Assembly: GCF_001613165.1 (NCBI RefSeq)
Contig: NZ_BDBV01000056.1
Coordinates: forward strand, 62,001 to 126,000
Source of the DNA: Nocardia mexicana NBRC 108244
GTDB taxonomy: Bacteria > Actinomycetota > Actinomycetes > Mycobacteriales > Mycobacteriaceae
Length of the DNA: 64,000 nt
Reading direction: 5' to 3'
Shown here: positions 1 through 7,881 of the stretch, piece after piece
Layout of the letters: each line of letters starts with the position of its first letter
Position numbering within the stretch: the first letter of the stretch is position 1
Notes under the pieces: model-generated
Told to the model about the DNA's origin: nothing
Database searches by the model: none
The model's input: only the letters and a program-made list of their open reading frames with translations
Made by a program: the position numbers and the translations under genes

Positions 1-392
1 GCGGGCTCGGACAGCGCGTTCGCGAACCGCTTACCCGCCAGGAACTCGTCGGCGAAGAAGGAGCCCAGCGAATCGGCGGTGATCTCGGCCAGCGCCACGC
101 CGGCGCCGGCATGCATCACCCAGATGGTCGCGGTGGAGGGATCGGCCTTGGCCAGCGTGCGCACGAGCTGCCCGAAGGTCACGTAGCTCGCCCCGTAGCC
201 GCCCACTCGTTCCGGCAGCACGGCGCGGTCCACGTCCGCGGCATGCAGATCCCGCAGATGACCCACGGCGATCTCGGCCCGCTCGTCGAATTCCGCTGCC
301 GCCGCGGCGAATCCGACGGCCAGCTCGGCCACCCGGTCGAGCACCTTCCGCTCGATATCGCGAAGCGGGGACGGGAACTGCACAGTGGTCAC
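1..392 (-). CDS. Acyl-CoA dehydrogenase family protein (N-terminal part, runs off left edge)
   Basis: The visible N-terminal 130 residues are an all-helical region with an RxLPERVGGYGA-like segment and then LVRTLAKADPSTATIWVMHAG, the pattern of the N-terminal and early middle domain of acyl-CoA dehydrogenase/DszC-like flavoproteins. The catalytic and C-terminal domains lie outside the window, so the substrate cannot be inferred. The start is GTG at 392, chosen because GAGGAG lies about 7 bases upstream. The gene runs away from the secreted-protein gene at 660, with a 267-base shared upstream region. Family level is fairly safe; the specific enzyme is not. Confidence 0.7.
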   Translation of the reverse strand, partial: MTTVQFPSPLRDIERKVLDRVAELAVGFAAAAAEFDERAEIAVGHLRDLHAADVDRAVLPERVGGYGASYVTFGQLVRTLAKADPSTATIWVMHAGAGVALAEITADSLGSFFADEFLAGKRFANALSEP

Positions 393-659
393 AGAAGCTC
401 TCCTCGAAGGATCCGGCGGCCGATCGACTCGCGAATCAGCGTACGCAGCGACCGCGTAAACCACCCCTCGGTGCGCGCCACGCCAGGCGGCGGCCGTTCG
501 CTCTGCCCGCACCGCAAAGACCGACCGGTTCGATTCTTTATCGACCGGTGCTTTCCTGCGAGTCGGTGGTGGGGGAGCATGGACCTGTGGTGCGACGCGC
601 ACCGCGGTGTTCCCGAGTGTGTTCCGCGATCTACTTCCTACGCAGGAGGACCAGGATCA

Positions 660-1055
660 ATGGCAACTTTTCGGAATTACCGGCGTCCCGCTTTCCTCGT
701 GACCGCCCTCGGTGCGATCGGGCTGGCCGCGGTGTCGACCGCCGCTCCCGCCTTCGCCGCCAACACCATCGACGTCAACCGCATCGGGCCGGAAAACCTG
801 GAGATCGTGTACAACTGCGAGGCCGGGGCCGGAGTCGTCGGCATCAAGGCGCTGGTGGGCGACCCGCAGGCGGACGCGCCCTCCGCCCAGGGCGCCCAGA
901 ACCCCGTCACCTGCGACGGAAACCAGCAGACCACCGTGGTCATGCTGACGGGTACCCCCTTGTCGAGGGGGCAGGAGGTGCTGGTGAACGCCGCCCTGGT
1001 CGATGCCACCGACACCGTCGTCGCCGGGCAGAAGAAGAAGGCGACACTCGGGTAA
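660..1055 (+). CDS. Small secreted protein of unknown function
   Basis: The product is a 131-residue protein with a clear Sec signal peptide: basic FRNYRRP, a hydrophobic stretch LVTALGAIGLAAVSTAA, then the cleavage motif AFA before AN (about residue 34). The mature part is about 97 residues with two cysteines (in VYNCEAG and VTCDG), so one disulfide is possible. It has a beta-rich look that could be a small Ig-like or MPT63-like fold, but I do not recognise a family. The ATG is supported by AGGAGGA at 644-650. No neighbour gives a clue to function. Confidence 0.75.
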   Translation: MATFRNYRRPAFLVTALGAIGLAAVSTAAPAFAANTIDVNRIGPENLEIVYNCEAGAGVVGIKALVGDPQADAPSAQGAQNPVTCDGNQQTTVVMLTGTPLSRGQEVLVNAALVDATDTVVAGQKKKATLG

Positions 1056-1120
1056 TACCCCGTCCGAACTGAGCAATTTCGGTCAAACGGCGCGCCACGG
1101 GACGCGCTTACAGTGGGCCG

Positions 1121-1642
1121 ATGCGCGAAACTCCGGAAGAACTCGATCGACTGCAGACCCTGCTGGACGCGTCCCTGTCCCGCTCCTCCACACACCTCCG
1201 CTCGATCATCAGCACCGAGCGCACCCTGACCGCGGCGCAACTCACCACGGTCCTCACCGGCATGTGCACGCTCGCCCTGTCCACGGTGACGGCCGCGGGG
1301 GAGCCGCGGATCAGCGGTGCCGACGGGCATTTCCTGCACGGCAGCTGGCACTTCGGCACCGCGCGCACTGCCGCCAAGGCCCGCCACCTCGCCGCCCGGC
1401 CCGCCGCGAGCGCCGCCCATATGCGCGGCGAGGACCTGGGCGTGTTCACGCACGGACACGTCGACATCCTCAATCCCGAGGACGGCGAGCCGGATCCGCA
1501 GTGGCCGGAACTGCTCGCGTACGTCAAGGACTTCTACGGCGACGACTTCTTCGACTGGGACAAGGAGGTCGTCTTCTACCGCCTGCGCCCGCAGTGGATG
1601 ACCGTCTACGCGCCCGACTTCGCGAAACTCTCCGCCGGGTGA
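1121..1642 (+). CDS. Pyridoxamine 5'-phosphate oxidase family (split-barrel flavin/F420-binding) protein
   Basis: The product has 173 residues. After a helical N-terminus it shows the split-barrel pattern LALSTVTAAGEPRISGADGHFLHG (about residues 51-74) followed by the strand-turn pattern of FMN/F420-binding PNPOx-like proteins and a conserved DKEVVFYRLRPQWMTVYAP end. The family includes FMN- and F420-dependent oxidoreductases and heme-related proteins; the substrate cannot be told here. A TACAGT -10 box (1109-1114) ends 6 bases before the ATG and there is no Shine-Dalgarno sequence, so the mRNA is probably leaderless. A stem-loop follows at 1650. Confidence 0.75.
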   Translation: MRETPEELDRLQTLLDASLSRSSTHLRSIISTERTLTAAQLTTVLTGMCTLALSTVTAAGEPRISGADGHFLHGSWHFGTARTAAKARHLAARPAASAAHMRGEDLGVFTHGHVDILNPEDGEPDPQWPELLAYVKDFYGDDFFDWDKEVVFYRLRPQWMTVYAPDFAKLSAG

Positions 1643-1649
1643 CCGTCGC

Positions 1650-1680
1650 GGCCCGGCATTCCCGCGCGGGGTGCCGGGCC
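1650..1680 (+). terminator. Stem-loop terminator after the PNPOx-family gene
   Basis: GGCCCGGCATTCCC pairs with GGGGTGCCGGGCC around a short loop, eight bases after the stop at 1642. There is no U-run, as is common in actinobacteria. Confidence 0.5.
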
Positions 1681-1687
1681 ATGGAAC

Positions 1688-1701
1688 TAGAACGAGTTTC
1701 T
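1688..1701. promoter_or_regulatory. Imperfect KstR-type operator
   Basis: TAGAACGAGTTTCT matches seven of the eight fixed positions of the KstR consensus TNNAACNNGTTNNA; only the last base differs. It lies 120 bases from the exact site at 1822, so it may be a second, weaker operator of the same promoter region. Confidence 0.35.
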
Positions 1702-1821
1702 CACGCACGGCGGTCGGTGGCGGCATGAGTTCGCCCCACTCCGGCCAGGCAACGGACGCAGGCTCGGCCCTCTTCTCCTCGCACCCCTCGATTTGAGGGC
1801 ACCCACGCGCTAGTCTGAATC

Positions 1822-1835
1822 TGAAACGTGTTCTA
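1822..1835. promoter_or_regulatory. KstR-type operator upstream of the nitronate monooxygenase-like gene
   Basis: TGAAACGTGTTCTA fits the published KstR consensus TNNAACNNGTTNNA at every fixed position and sits 55 bases before the ATG at 1890. KstR is the TetR-family repressor of sterol catabolism in mycobacteria and rhodococci. Chance matches to this A/T-containing motif should be rare in DNA of this GC content. KstR itself is not in the window. Confidence 0.55.
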
Positions 1836-1889
1836 GTGTGTCGGCGAAGCTATTTCCAGCGCCGGAAGACAAGAGGAGTCCACCAGGCC

Positions 1890-3011
1890 ATGCGTACCGA
1901 GATCTGCGAACGACTGGGTATCGACGTCCCCATCTTCGCCTTCACCCACTGTCGCGATGTCGCCGCGGCGGTAAGCAATGCCGGCGGCATCGGCGTGCTC
2001 GGCGCGGTCGGTTTCACCGCCGAGGAGCTGGAGGTCGAGCTGGCCTGGCTCGACGAGCACGTGCACGGCGTCTACGGCGTGGACCTGGTGATCCCGTCCA
2101 AGTACGAGGGCAAGGGCATCGACGGCCTCAGCCCCGAGGAGCTGGAATCCAAACTGGGCGAGATGGTTCCGCAGGGGCACCGCGACTTCGCCGAGAAGAT
2201 CCTCGCCGACCACGGGGTTCCGCATCTGCCCGACGGCGAGCACCACAACCAGCTGCTCGGCTGGACCGCCACCACCGCCGCCCCGCAGGTGGAAGTCATT
2301 CTGCGGCACCCGAAGGCGAAGCTCGTCGCCAACGCCCTGGGCACCCCGCCCGACGATGTCATCAAGCAGGTGCAGGATTCCGGCCGGCTGATCGGCGCGC
2401 TGTGCGGGTCGGTCAAGCATGCGCTCAACCACAAGCGTGCGGGGCTGGATTTCGTCGTCTGCCAGGGCACCGAGGGCGGTGGCCACTGCGGCGAGATCTC
2501 CTCGCTGGTGCTGTGGCCGCAGGTGATCGACGCCGTCGGCGATCTGCCGGTGCTCGCGGCGGGCGGCATCGGCAACGGCCGCCAGATCGCGGCCGCGCTC
2601 GCGATGGGCGCCGCCGGCGCCTGGACGGGGTCGATCTGGCTGACCGTCGAGGAGGCGAACGTGCCACCCGCGCAGATGCAGACCTACATCGACGCGTCGA
2701 GCCACGACACCGTGCGCTCGCGCTCGTGGACCGGCAAGCCCTGCCGCATGCTGCGCAACGACTGGACCGACGCGTGGGAGTCCACCGAGACCCCCGACCC
2801 GCTGCCGATGCCGCTGCAGATGATGGTCGCCCTGGACGGCGTCAAGCGCGGTCACCGGTACCCGGAGGCCGCCAAGGACGTCAACTTCAACCCGGTCGGC
2901 CAGGTCGTCGGCCTGATGACCAAGGTCGACCGCACCGCCGACCTGATGCAGCGCATGATCGAGGAGTACCTGGAGTCCTGCGAGCGGCTGAACAAGCTCA
3001 ACAACGCCTGA
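1890..3011 (+). CDS. Nitronate monooxygenase / 2-nitropropane dioxygenase-like flavoprotein
   Basis: The product has 373 residues with the TIM-barrel flavin-binding pattern of this family: the N-terminal CERLGIDVPIFAF and HCRDVAAAVSNAGGIGVLGAVG (about 20-41), QGTEGGGHCGE (192-202) carrying the conserved histidine, and the phosphate-binding VLAAGGIGNGRQ (221-232). In mycobacteria relatives include Rv3553 (IpdC) and Rv1894c; not all oxidise nitronates, and IpdC acts in steroid-ring degradation. The KstR-type site just upstream favours a role in sterol or lipid catabolism over nitronate detoxification, but that is inference. GAGGAG at 1873-1878 precedes the chosen ATG by 11 bases. A strong stem-loop follows. 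Confidence 0.8.
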   Translation: MRTEICERLGIDVPIFAFTHCRDVAAAVSNAGGIGVLGAVGFTAEELEVELAWLDEHVHGVYGVDLVIPSKYEGKGIDGLSPEELESKLGEMVPQGHRDFAEKILADHGVPHLPDGEHHNQLLGWTATTAAPQVEVILRHPKAKLVANALGTPPDDVIKQVQDSGRLIGALCGSVKHALNHKRAGLDFVVCQGTEGGGHCGEISSLVLWPQVIDAVGDLPVLAAGGIGNGRQIAAALAMGAAGAWTGSIWLTVEEANVPPAQMQTYIDASSHDTVRSRSWTGKPCRMLRNDWTDAWESTETPDPLPMPLQMMVALDGVKRGHRYPEAAKDVNFNPVGQVVGLMTKVDRTADLMQRMIEEYLESCERLNKLNNA

Positions 3012-3023
3012 TCGACGAGAAGA

Positions 3024-3052
3024 CCGGTCCGGCAACGCGATTGCCGGACCGG
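3024..3052. terminator. Bidirectional stem-loop between convergent genes
   Basis: A perfect 12-bp stem (CCGGTCCGGCAA with TTGCCGGACCGG) around the loop CGCGA lies between the convergent stops at 3011 and 3064, so it can serve both genes. Confidence 0.7.
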
Positions 3053-3063
3053 CGGGCGGCCGC

Positions 3064-3642
3064 TCAGTTCGGCGGGGTGCCGTTCATGACGACACGCCGG
3101 CCGTCCCAGTGGAATCCGACCTGGGTGTGGGTGCCGTCGTCGCACGCGTTGCAGCTGCCGGGCGTCTTGTAGTCGAGTACGACGGTGTCGTCGGTGCTCG
3201 CGGCCGCGGCGAGCGTGGTGAACCCGTACGCCTCGGCGGTGGCCGTGCCGATGTACTCGCCGCGATGAAACAGCAGGGCGTGCTGGGGGGAGCTGCCCGT
3301 CGCGCCTTCGATCGTGACGATTGCCGCGGACAAGGTGACGCACGGATCGAAATTGCCCTCGAAGGTGGCGGGATTCGTATTCCAGGGAGCTTGTGTCGCG
3401 GGCTCGGCGGGCAATTGGGCGACGGCCGCCCGGACGACGGGGGACGACAAATCGATACCGCACGACGCCGGGCCGGCCGCGGGGGCAGTCGAGGGCCGCT
3501 GCGGCGCAGCGGAAGCCGGAGAGCCCGTATCGGAGGATGTCGGCCCACTGGTCGCCGCGCTCGGGCCGGAGGAGGACCCGCACGCGACGAGCGCCCCGAG
3601 CACGGCGGCGACGGCCGCCGTCACGACGGTCGTTCGGAACAT
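3064..3642 (-). CDS. LppP/LprE family lipoprotein
   Basis: The 192-residue product starts with a lipoprotein signal ending in LGALVAC, so lipid attachment is expected at the cysteine, followed by a Ser/Pro/Thr-rich linker. The C-terminal domain contains the hallmarks of mycobacterial LppP/LprE: CGIDLSSPVVRAAVAQLP, FDPCVTLSAAIVTIEGATGSSP, a LLFHRGEYIGTATAEAYGF segment and the CNACDDGTHTQVGFHWDG end. Four cysteines in the mature part suggest two disulfides. LprE has been linked to immune evasion in M. tuberculosis; the molecular function of the family is unsettled. The inner ATG at 3642 is used because AGGAGG lies 7-8 bases upstream; the longer frame from 3675 has no such site. Confidence 0.85.
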   Translation of the reverse strand: MFRTTVVTAAVAAVLGALVACGSSSGPSAATSGPTSSDTGSPASAAPQRPSTAPAAGPASCGIDLSSPVVRAAVAQLPAEPATQAPWNTNPATFEGNFDPCVTLSAAIVTIEGATGSSPQHALLFHRGEYIGTATAEAYGFTTLAAAASTDDTVVLDYKTPGSCNACDDGTHTQVGFHWDGRRVVMNGTPPN

Positions 3643-4067
3643 TTGTCGACCTCCTGCTGACAGTCCGCGAAACATCTTCTGCTGAGACAGTATCGGGCCT
3701 CGTGGCGCGGACCCGACAGCCCCCGAATCGGCGGGGTGTGACTCCCGTTACTGATTCCACCGCCGGGCTTGCTGTTTGCCCGCACCGTTGACACTGTGTC
3801 TTCCCGAGATGAGAAGTGCATATCGTAGGCCGTCCCGTCGCGGTCGAAAAGTGATCCTGCCCTTGGTTATTGTGTATCTGCTGCTGGCCTCGGCGTACGG
3901 GGTGCGCAGCGTTGCTGCGCGGTCGCGCTGCGATCGTCGCCGCGGTGCCTGCTGCGGGAATCAGGGAGATAGCGCATGATTTCCCTAGCAGTGCAGCGGT
4001 ATTCGGGACGGTGCGTGATGAACGGCAGCAGCGACGAAGTCGTCGGGAAACAACTGGGGGCGTCGTG
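3643..4067 (+). other. Long leader before the HNH gene with two overlapping tiny reading frames
   Basis: No conserved gene is recognisable in these 425 bases. Two small frames on the + strand are chained to the nuclease gene. The first, 3809-3979, is 56 codons with one hydrophobic segment (VILPLVIVYLLLASAYGV). Its TGA overlaps an ATG at 3976, which opens a 31-residue frame preceded by GGGAG (3964-3968). That frame stops at 4069-4071 and overlaps the GTG of the nuclease gene at 4068. The ATGA and GTGA overlaps are typical of translational coupling. Whether either peptide is made is unknown. Confidence 0.35.
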
Positions 4068-4856
4068 GTGAAACGATCCTCCCGTCGGGCCGGACCCACC
4101 CGGCGAATCATTACGTTGGTCGCACCCGTCCTGCTCGCCGTGGGGCTCGCGGTCGGCTACATCGTGATCGACGAACTCGGCAGCAAGAACGACACCGCGA
4201 ACCCGGCGCCGGCGCGCGCGGTTCAGGTGGACGGCAAGGACGTTCCCGGCCTGCTCACGAATCTCGTTGTGGCGCCGGAGGCCTCGATGACCGGCTACAG
4301 CCGCGAGAAGTTCCCGCACTGGGACTCCAACAAGCCGGAACACGGTTTCGGCGCCGAGTACGCGCAGTACGCGAAGTGCGAGACCCGCGATGTCATGCTG
4401 CTGCGCGACGCCACCGGCACGGTCAAGCTGGACGCGCAGACCTGCAAGCTCACCGTCAGCAAGGGCGGCGGCTGGCGCGATCAGTACGGCATCATGGACC
4501 GCAAGTCGGGCAAGCTCAAGGAGTACAAGTTCACCGCCGACCCGTCCGGCATGGACGCCGACCATATCGTCGCGCTGGCAGAGGCCTGGCGGTCGGGCGC
4601 CGCGGACAAGGACGAGAACACCCGCCGCAACATCGCCAACGACGCGGAGAATCTGGTGGCGGCGGATCCGTCGGCCAACCGCTCCAAGGGCGATCAGGAT
4701 CCGTCCGACTACCTCCCGCCGGGCACCTACCGGTGTGCCTATATCGCGCATTACATCAAGGTCAAAGTAAAATATGGGCTGGCCGTGGACTCCGACGAGC
4801 AGACCGCCCTGCGTACCGCCGTGGACGACTGCGTGAAGCGAGGAGAATTCAAATAA
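4068..4856 (+). CDS. Exported HNH endonuclease family protein (DUF1524-like)
   Basis: The 262-residue product has a basic N-terminus (KRSSRRAGPTRR) and one hydrophobic segment (IITLVAPVLLAVGLAVGYIVI), so it is a secreted or membrane-anchored protein. The C-terminal half holds the nuclease signature: DADHIVALAEAWRSGA, RRNIANDAENLVAADPSANRSKGD, then PSDYLPPGTYRCAYIAHYI; the D-H pair and the N...N-R-SKGD elements are the metal-binding and catalytic parts of DUF1524/HNH proteins. Exported members are common in actinobacteria and probably degrade extracellular nucleic acid. The start is GTG at 4068 with GTG 4065 as an alternative; a run of five G precedes it. A small acidic protein follows after 35 bases. 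Confidence 0.8.
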   Translation: MKRSSRRAGPTRRIITLVAPVLLAVGLAVGYIVIDELGSKNDTANPAPARAVQVDGKDVPGLLTNLVVAPEASMTGYSREKFPHWDSNKPEHGFGAEYAQYAKCETRDVMLLRDATGTVKLDAQTCKLTVSKGGGWRDQYGIMDRKSGKLKEYKFTADPSGMDADHIVALAEAWRSGAADKDENTRRNIANDAENLVAADPSANRSKGDQDPSDYLPPGTYRCAYIAHYIKVKVKYGLAVDSDEQTALRTAVDDCVKRGEFK

Positions 4857-4891
4857 GCGACGTCATCGAGATCGCCGAGAAGGCCGCCGTC

Positions 4892-5116
4892 ATGACCGCG
4901 GAGGAAGGGACGGTGTCCGGAGAACTCGATGTCTGCCTGGACGATTCCGGCAGAGGACTGGTTCGCTACCGCGGCACCGACACCTGGTACACGATCGGCA
5001 ATCTCGACGACGACCCACCCCGCACCTGGCCCGCGGCCGCCGACCTGGCGGCCGCGATCACCGCGGGCATCGGCGAGCGCGACGCCGCCGGGAACGTCAT
5101 ACCCTTCGAGGCGTAG
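4892..5116 (+). CDS. Small acidic protein downstream of the HNH nuclease
   Basis: A 74-residue, strongly acidic protein with WYTIGNLDDDPP in the middle and an Ala-rich helix toward the end. I do not recognise the family. It lies 35 bases after the nuclease gene on the same strand and is probably cotranscribed. Size and charge would fit a nuclease-binding partner or immunity-like protein, but nothing proves it. The ATG at 4892 has a weak GAGAAGG 8 bases upstream; the frame is open further upstream but lacks a standard start codon. Confidence 0.5.
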   Translation: MTAEEGTVSGELDVCLDDSGRGLVRYRGTDTWYTIGNLDDDPPRTWPAAADLAAAITAGIGERDAAGNVIPFEA

Positions 5117-5118
5117 CA

Positions 5119-5194
5119 CCTCCGTATTTCCGGCATGTCCTCGGCCGGAATCCGTCGCGAGATTCCGGCCAAGAGCATGCCGGAAATACGGAGG
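5119..5194. repeat. Long hyphenated palindrome, repeat family copy 1
   Basis: An outer perfect 19-bp inverted repeat (5119-5137 with 5176-5194) encloses an inner perfect 10-bp repeat, GGCCGGAATC (5143-5152) with GATTCCGGCC (5161-5170), and an 8-base loop. A related element with the same inner arms (one change) and different outer arms lies at 63781. Copy 1 sits between convergent stops at 5116 and 5202 and can also act as a bidirectional terminator. Confidence 0.8.
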
Positions 5195-5201
5195 CCCGGG
5201 C

Positions 5202-5642
5202 TCAGGTGAGCTGCTGGGCGCGCTGCTTCACCGCGGTGGTCATGTCGCCGAATCCGCGGCGCAGGGCGGATCCCATCAGTCCTGTGACCAGCGGTTGGAG
5301 CCAGCCTGCGATCTCGAAGTGCGAGGTGTAGCGGCAGCGGCCGGTGTCGAGCGGGGTCAGGGTGTGTGAGCGCAGGCTGTGCAGCGCGCCGAGCGGGATC
5401 GGCTTCATCGCATAGCTGAATTCGGTTCCGGGCGTATGGGATCGGATCCATTCCCGCTGTGCCTTCGGGCGCGGACCCACCAACCGCACCCGCATGTCGA
5501 TCGGGGCGCCCGGCTCCAGGGTGGTGCTACACCCCGGGACGAACGGATTCCACTCGCCGTACGCCGGGAAGTCGGTGAGCACCTTCCACACCACCTCGGC
5601 GGGTGCGTCGATGTCCACACTGTCGTCGATCACGAAGGCCAT
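5202..5642 (-). CDS. SRPBCC (START/polyketide-cyclase-like) family protein
   Basis: The 146-residue product is one SRPBCC domain: SVDIDAPAEVVWKVLTDFPAYGEWNPFV at the start is diagnostic, followed by alternating strands and the long C-terminal helix. Proteins of this fold bind hydrophobic ligands; some help with lipid or sterol metabolism. No catalytic residues can be assigned. The mRNA is probably leaderless: TATTGT (complement of 5649-5654) ends 6 bases before the ATG. An exact KstR-type operator sits directly upstream, which suggests sterol- or lipid-linked control. Confidence 0.8.
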   Translation of the reverse strand: MAFVIDDSVDIDAPAEVVWKVLTDFPAYGEWNPFVPGCSTTLEPGAPIDMRVRLVGPRPKAQREWIRSHTPGTEFSYAMKPIPLGALHSLRSHTLTPLDTGRCRYTSHFEIAGWLQPLVTGLMGSALRRGFGDMTTAVKQRAQQLT

Positions 5643-5655
5643 GGCACGACAATAC

Positions 5656-5669
5656 TGAAACCGGTTCTA
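5656..5669. promoter_or_regulatory. KstR-type operator at the SRPBCC gene promoter
   Basis: TGAAACCGGTTCTA fits TNNAACNNGTTNNA at all fixed positions and lies just upstream of the -10 box of the SRPBCC gene, a position where a bound repressor would block RNA polymerase. Confidence 0.55.
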
Positions 5670-5719
5670 CTCCGGTGCATCGGTGTGACATAACAGGCTT
5701 ATAAAACGAACGGTCATTC

Positions 5720-5749
5720 TTGACAAGCGGGGAACGCCGGGTGAACACT
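5720..5749 (+). promoter_or_regulatory. Sigma-70-type promoter before the PEP-synthase-like operon
   Basis: TTGACA (5720-5725) is followed after 18 bases by AACACT (5744-5749). The -10 is imperfect. It lies in an AT-richer stretch about 100 bases before the ATG at 5851. Confidence 0.4.
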
Positions 5750-5850
5750 GAGAACTGTTAAGTGGAGTGACCATCTCCTCTTAGGGGATCGCCGTGCCGG
5801 GTCGCGGATCCGGACGAAACAACGTCGTTTCTCTCCGAAGGTAGTGCGCG

Positions 5851-7881
5851 ATGACAATCGGTACGACACACCAGCCCTCCGTCGTCTCCCTGCGTGATCC
5901 GCGGGCGCAGAATCCGGAACTGTCCGGCGCGAAGGCCGCCACCCTGGCACAGGCCGCGCACCGCGGCCTACCCGTACTGGACGGATTCGTCCTCACCACC
6001 GCGTGGCCCGACGAGGGCCGACTGCCTGAGATCGAATGGCGGCGGCTGTCGGTCGGAGGGCGTCGGCAGCTGGTCGTGCGGTCGTCGTCGGTGGCCGAGG
6101 ACGGCGCCGAGCAGTCCATGGCGGGCCTGTTCACTTCCGTTCTCGGCGTGGCGGATTGGGCGGAGTTCACCGATGCGGTCGCGCGGGTCCGGGCTTCGGG
6201 TGCGGCGGTCGCCGCGACATCGGACGGTGCGGCCGAGGCCGCCATGGCGGTGCTGGTGCAGCCGTTCCTCACCGCGGCCTGGGGCGGCGTCCTGTTCACC
6301 GCCGACCCGATGAGCGGGCGCCGCGACCGCATGGTGCTGACCGCGGTGCGGGGCGGGCCCAGCGAGGTGGTGGACGGCAGCGCGGCGGGGTGGACCGCCT
6401 CGCTGACCCGGCGCGGTCAGGTGCGCGCGGTACTCACCGCCGACGGCCCGGAGCTGCCGGTGCTGGTGCGGCGCAAGGTGATCCGGCTGGCGGCCCGCGC
6501 CGAATCGATCTTCGGCGGGCCGCTGGACATCGAGTGGGCCCTCGACGAATCCGGGCGCGCGGTGCTGCTGCAGGCCCGGCCCATCACCGCGCTGCACGGC
6601 CCCGGCGAGGGGCCGATCTTCGGGCCGGGTCCGCTCGCCGAGACGTTTCCGGATCCGCTGCGCCCGCTGGAGCAGGATCTGTGGCTGACACCGCTGGCCG
6701 AGGGTTTGCGGGTGGCGCTGGACATGACCGGGACGGTCTCGGCGCAACGGCTGCGCACGTCGCCGGTGGCGACCGCGGTCGGTGGCATCGCGGTCGCCGA
6801 TCTCGAACTGCTGGGGGCGCTTCCGCCGCGGCACTCGCTGCTGCGACGGCTGGATCCGCGGCCCGGGGCGCGCCGGCTCGGGGCCGCGGTGCGGGTCGGG
6901 AGGCTGGCGGCCGCACTGCCAGAGTTGGCGCGGCACACCTGCGAGCGGGTCGACGGCGATCTGGCCGAGGTCCCGCCGCTGCACACGCTGGGCAACGGCG
7001 GACTGCTGGACATCCTGCAGCACACCCGCACCGCGCTGCGGGCCGTGCACGGTTACGAGGCGCTGGCGGGAATGCTCACCCGCGACCGGCGCCCGGGGCC
7101 GACCGCGGCGGCGATGGCGCTGTCCGCGCTGGCCGAGGCTCGCGCCGCCGGACTGTCCGACGAGCGCGCGATCGCGGAGTATCCGGTCGTACTGGCGCTG
7201 ACCCCGCCGCGGATCGGGCCGCCCGCCCCGCTACCGCGGGCGGTGCTCGAATCCGCGGTTCCCGACGGCGAATTCGGCGATCTGGCGGTGGCGCGGGAGG
7301 CATTGCGACTGCGGGCGCGCTGGATTCAGGAGCTCGGCGCCCGGGTCGCCGTCGAATTGGGGCGGCGGCTGGCGGCCGGTGGCGTGCTGGACGACGCCGA
7401 GACGGTGACCGCGCTGCGATTGGACGAACTGCGGCGCGCTGTGACCCGGCGGATGCTTCCGGAGGATCTGGCCGCGCGGGCGGCAGCCGAATCCACCGCC
7501 GTTCCCACCGAGTTCCGTTTCGCCGACGGCGTTCCGGTCGCGGTGGTGCGGACGGTGAGATCGCGCGCCCACGGCATCGGCGCGGGCGGCGGCACCGGCC
7601 GCGGGGTCGTGCACATCGGGCACCGGCCCCCGCCCGGATCGGTGCTGGTGGTCCGGCATCTGGATCCGCGGCTCGCGGCGGTGGTGCCGCGGCTGGCCGG
7701 GCTGATCGCCGAAACCGGCAGCCCGCTCAGCCATCTGGCGATCCTCGCGCGCGAACACGGCGTCCCCGCGGTGGTCGGCTATCCCGATGCGACGCGGCGG
7801 CTGCCCGACGGCGCCGAGGTCGAACTCGACGGCCGCACGGGCGCGGTGCGGATCGTCTCGGAATCGATGGAGGTGCGGTGA
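5851..7881 (+). CDS. PEP synthase / rifampin phosphotransferase-like protein (PEP/pyruvate-binding and PEP-utilising His domain)
   Basis: The 676-residue product has a nucleotide-binding domain (about 1-250) with LVVRSSSVAEDGAEQSMAGLFTSVLG, a GVLFTADPMSG segment and LDIEWALDESGRAVLLQARPI. A helical middle region (about 260-560) follows, and then a C-terminal swivelling domain with ETGSPLSHLAILAREHGVPAVVG, in which His628 is the expected phosphoryl carrier. This is the domain order of PEP synthase and Rph, the rifampin phosphotransferase. It is shorter than typical Rph (about 860 residues), mainly in the middle domain, so rifampin modification should not be assumed. The stop overlaps the start of the next gene by one base. 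Confidence 0.75.
   Translation: MTIGTTHQPSVVSLRDPRAQNPELSGAKAATLAQAAHRGLPVLDGFVLTTAWPDEGRLPEIEWRRLSVGGRRQLVVRSSSVAEDGAEQSMAGLFTSVLGVADWAEFTDAVARVRASGAAVAATSDGAAEAAMAVLVQPFLTAAWGGVLFTADPMSGRRDRMVLTAVRGGPSEVVDGSAAGWTASLTRRGQVRAVLTADGPELPVLVRRKVIRLAARAESIFGGPLDIEWALDESGRAVLLQARPITALHGPGEGPIFGPGPLAETFPDPLRPLEQDLWLTPLAEGLRVALDMTGTVSAQRLRTSPVATAVGGIAVADLELLGALPPRHSLLRRLDPRPGARRLGAAVRVGRLAAALPELARHTCERVDGDLAEVPPLHTLGNGGLLDILQHTRTALRAVHGYEALAGMLTRDRRPGPTAAAMALSALAEARAAGLSDERAIAEYPVVLALTPPRIGPPAPLPRAVLESAVPDGEFGDLAVAREALRLRARWIQELGARVAVELGRRLAAGGVLDDAETVTALRLDELRRAVTRRMLPEDLAARAAAESTAVPTEFRFADGVPVAVVRTVRSRAHGIGAGGGTGRGVVHIGHRPPPGSVLVVRHLDPRLAAVVPRLAGLIAETGSPLSHLAILAREHGVPAVVGYPDATRRLPDGAEVELDGRTGAVRIVSESMEVR

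Noticed and set aside
677..1726. Long open frame on the minus strand across two + strand genes
   Set aside because: It is a shadow frame: no family features, low-complexity Arg/Pro/Gly composition, and real genes lie on the + strand.
1833..3035. 400-codon minus-strand frame
   Set aside because: It mirrors the flavoprotein gene on the + strand, which has clear motifs; the mirror has none.
5851..7881. Calling this gene rifampin phosphotransferase
   Set aside because: Domain order fits, but the protein is about 190 residues shorter than known Rph and the rifampin-binding region cannot be verified by eye.
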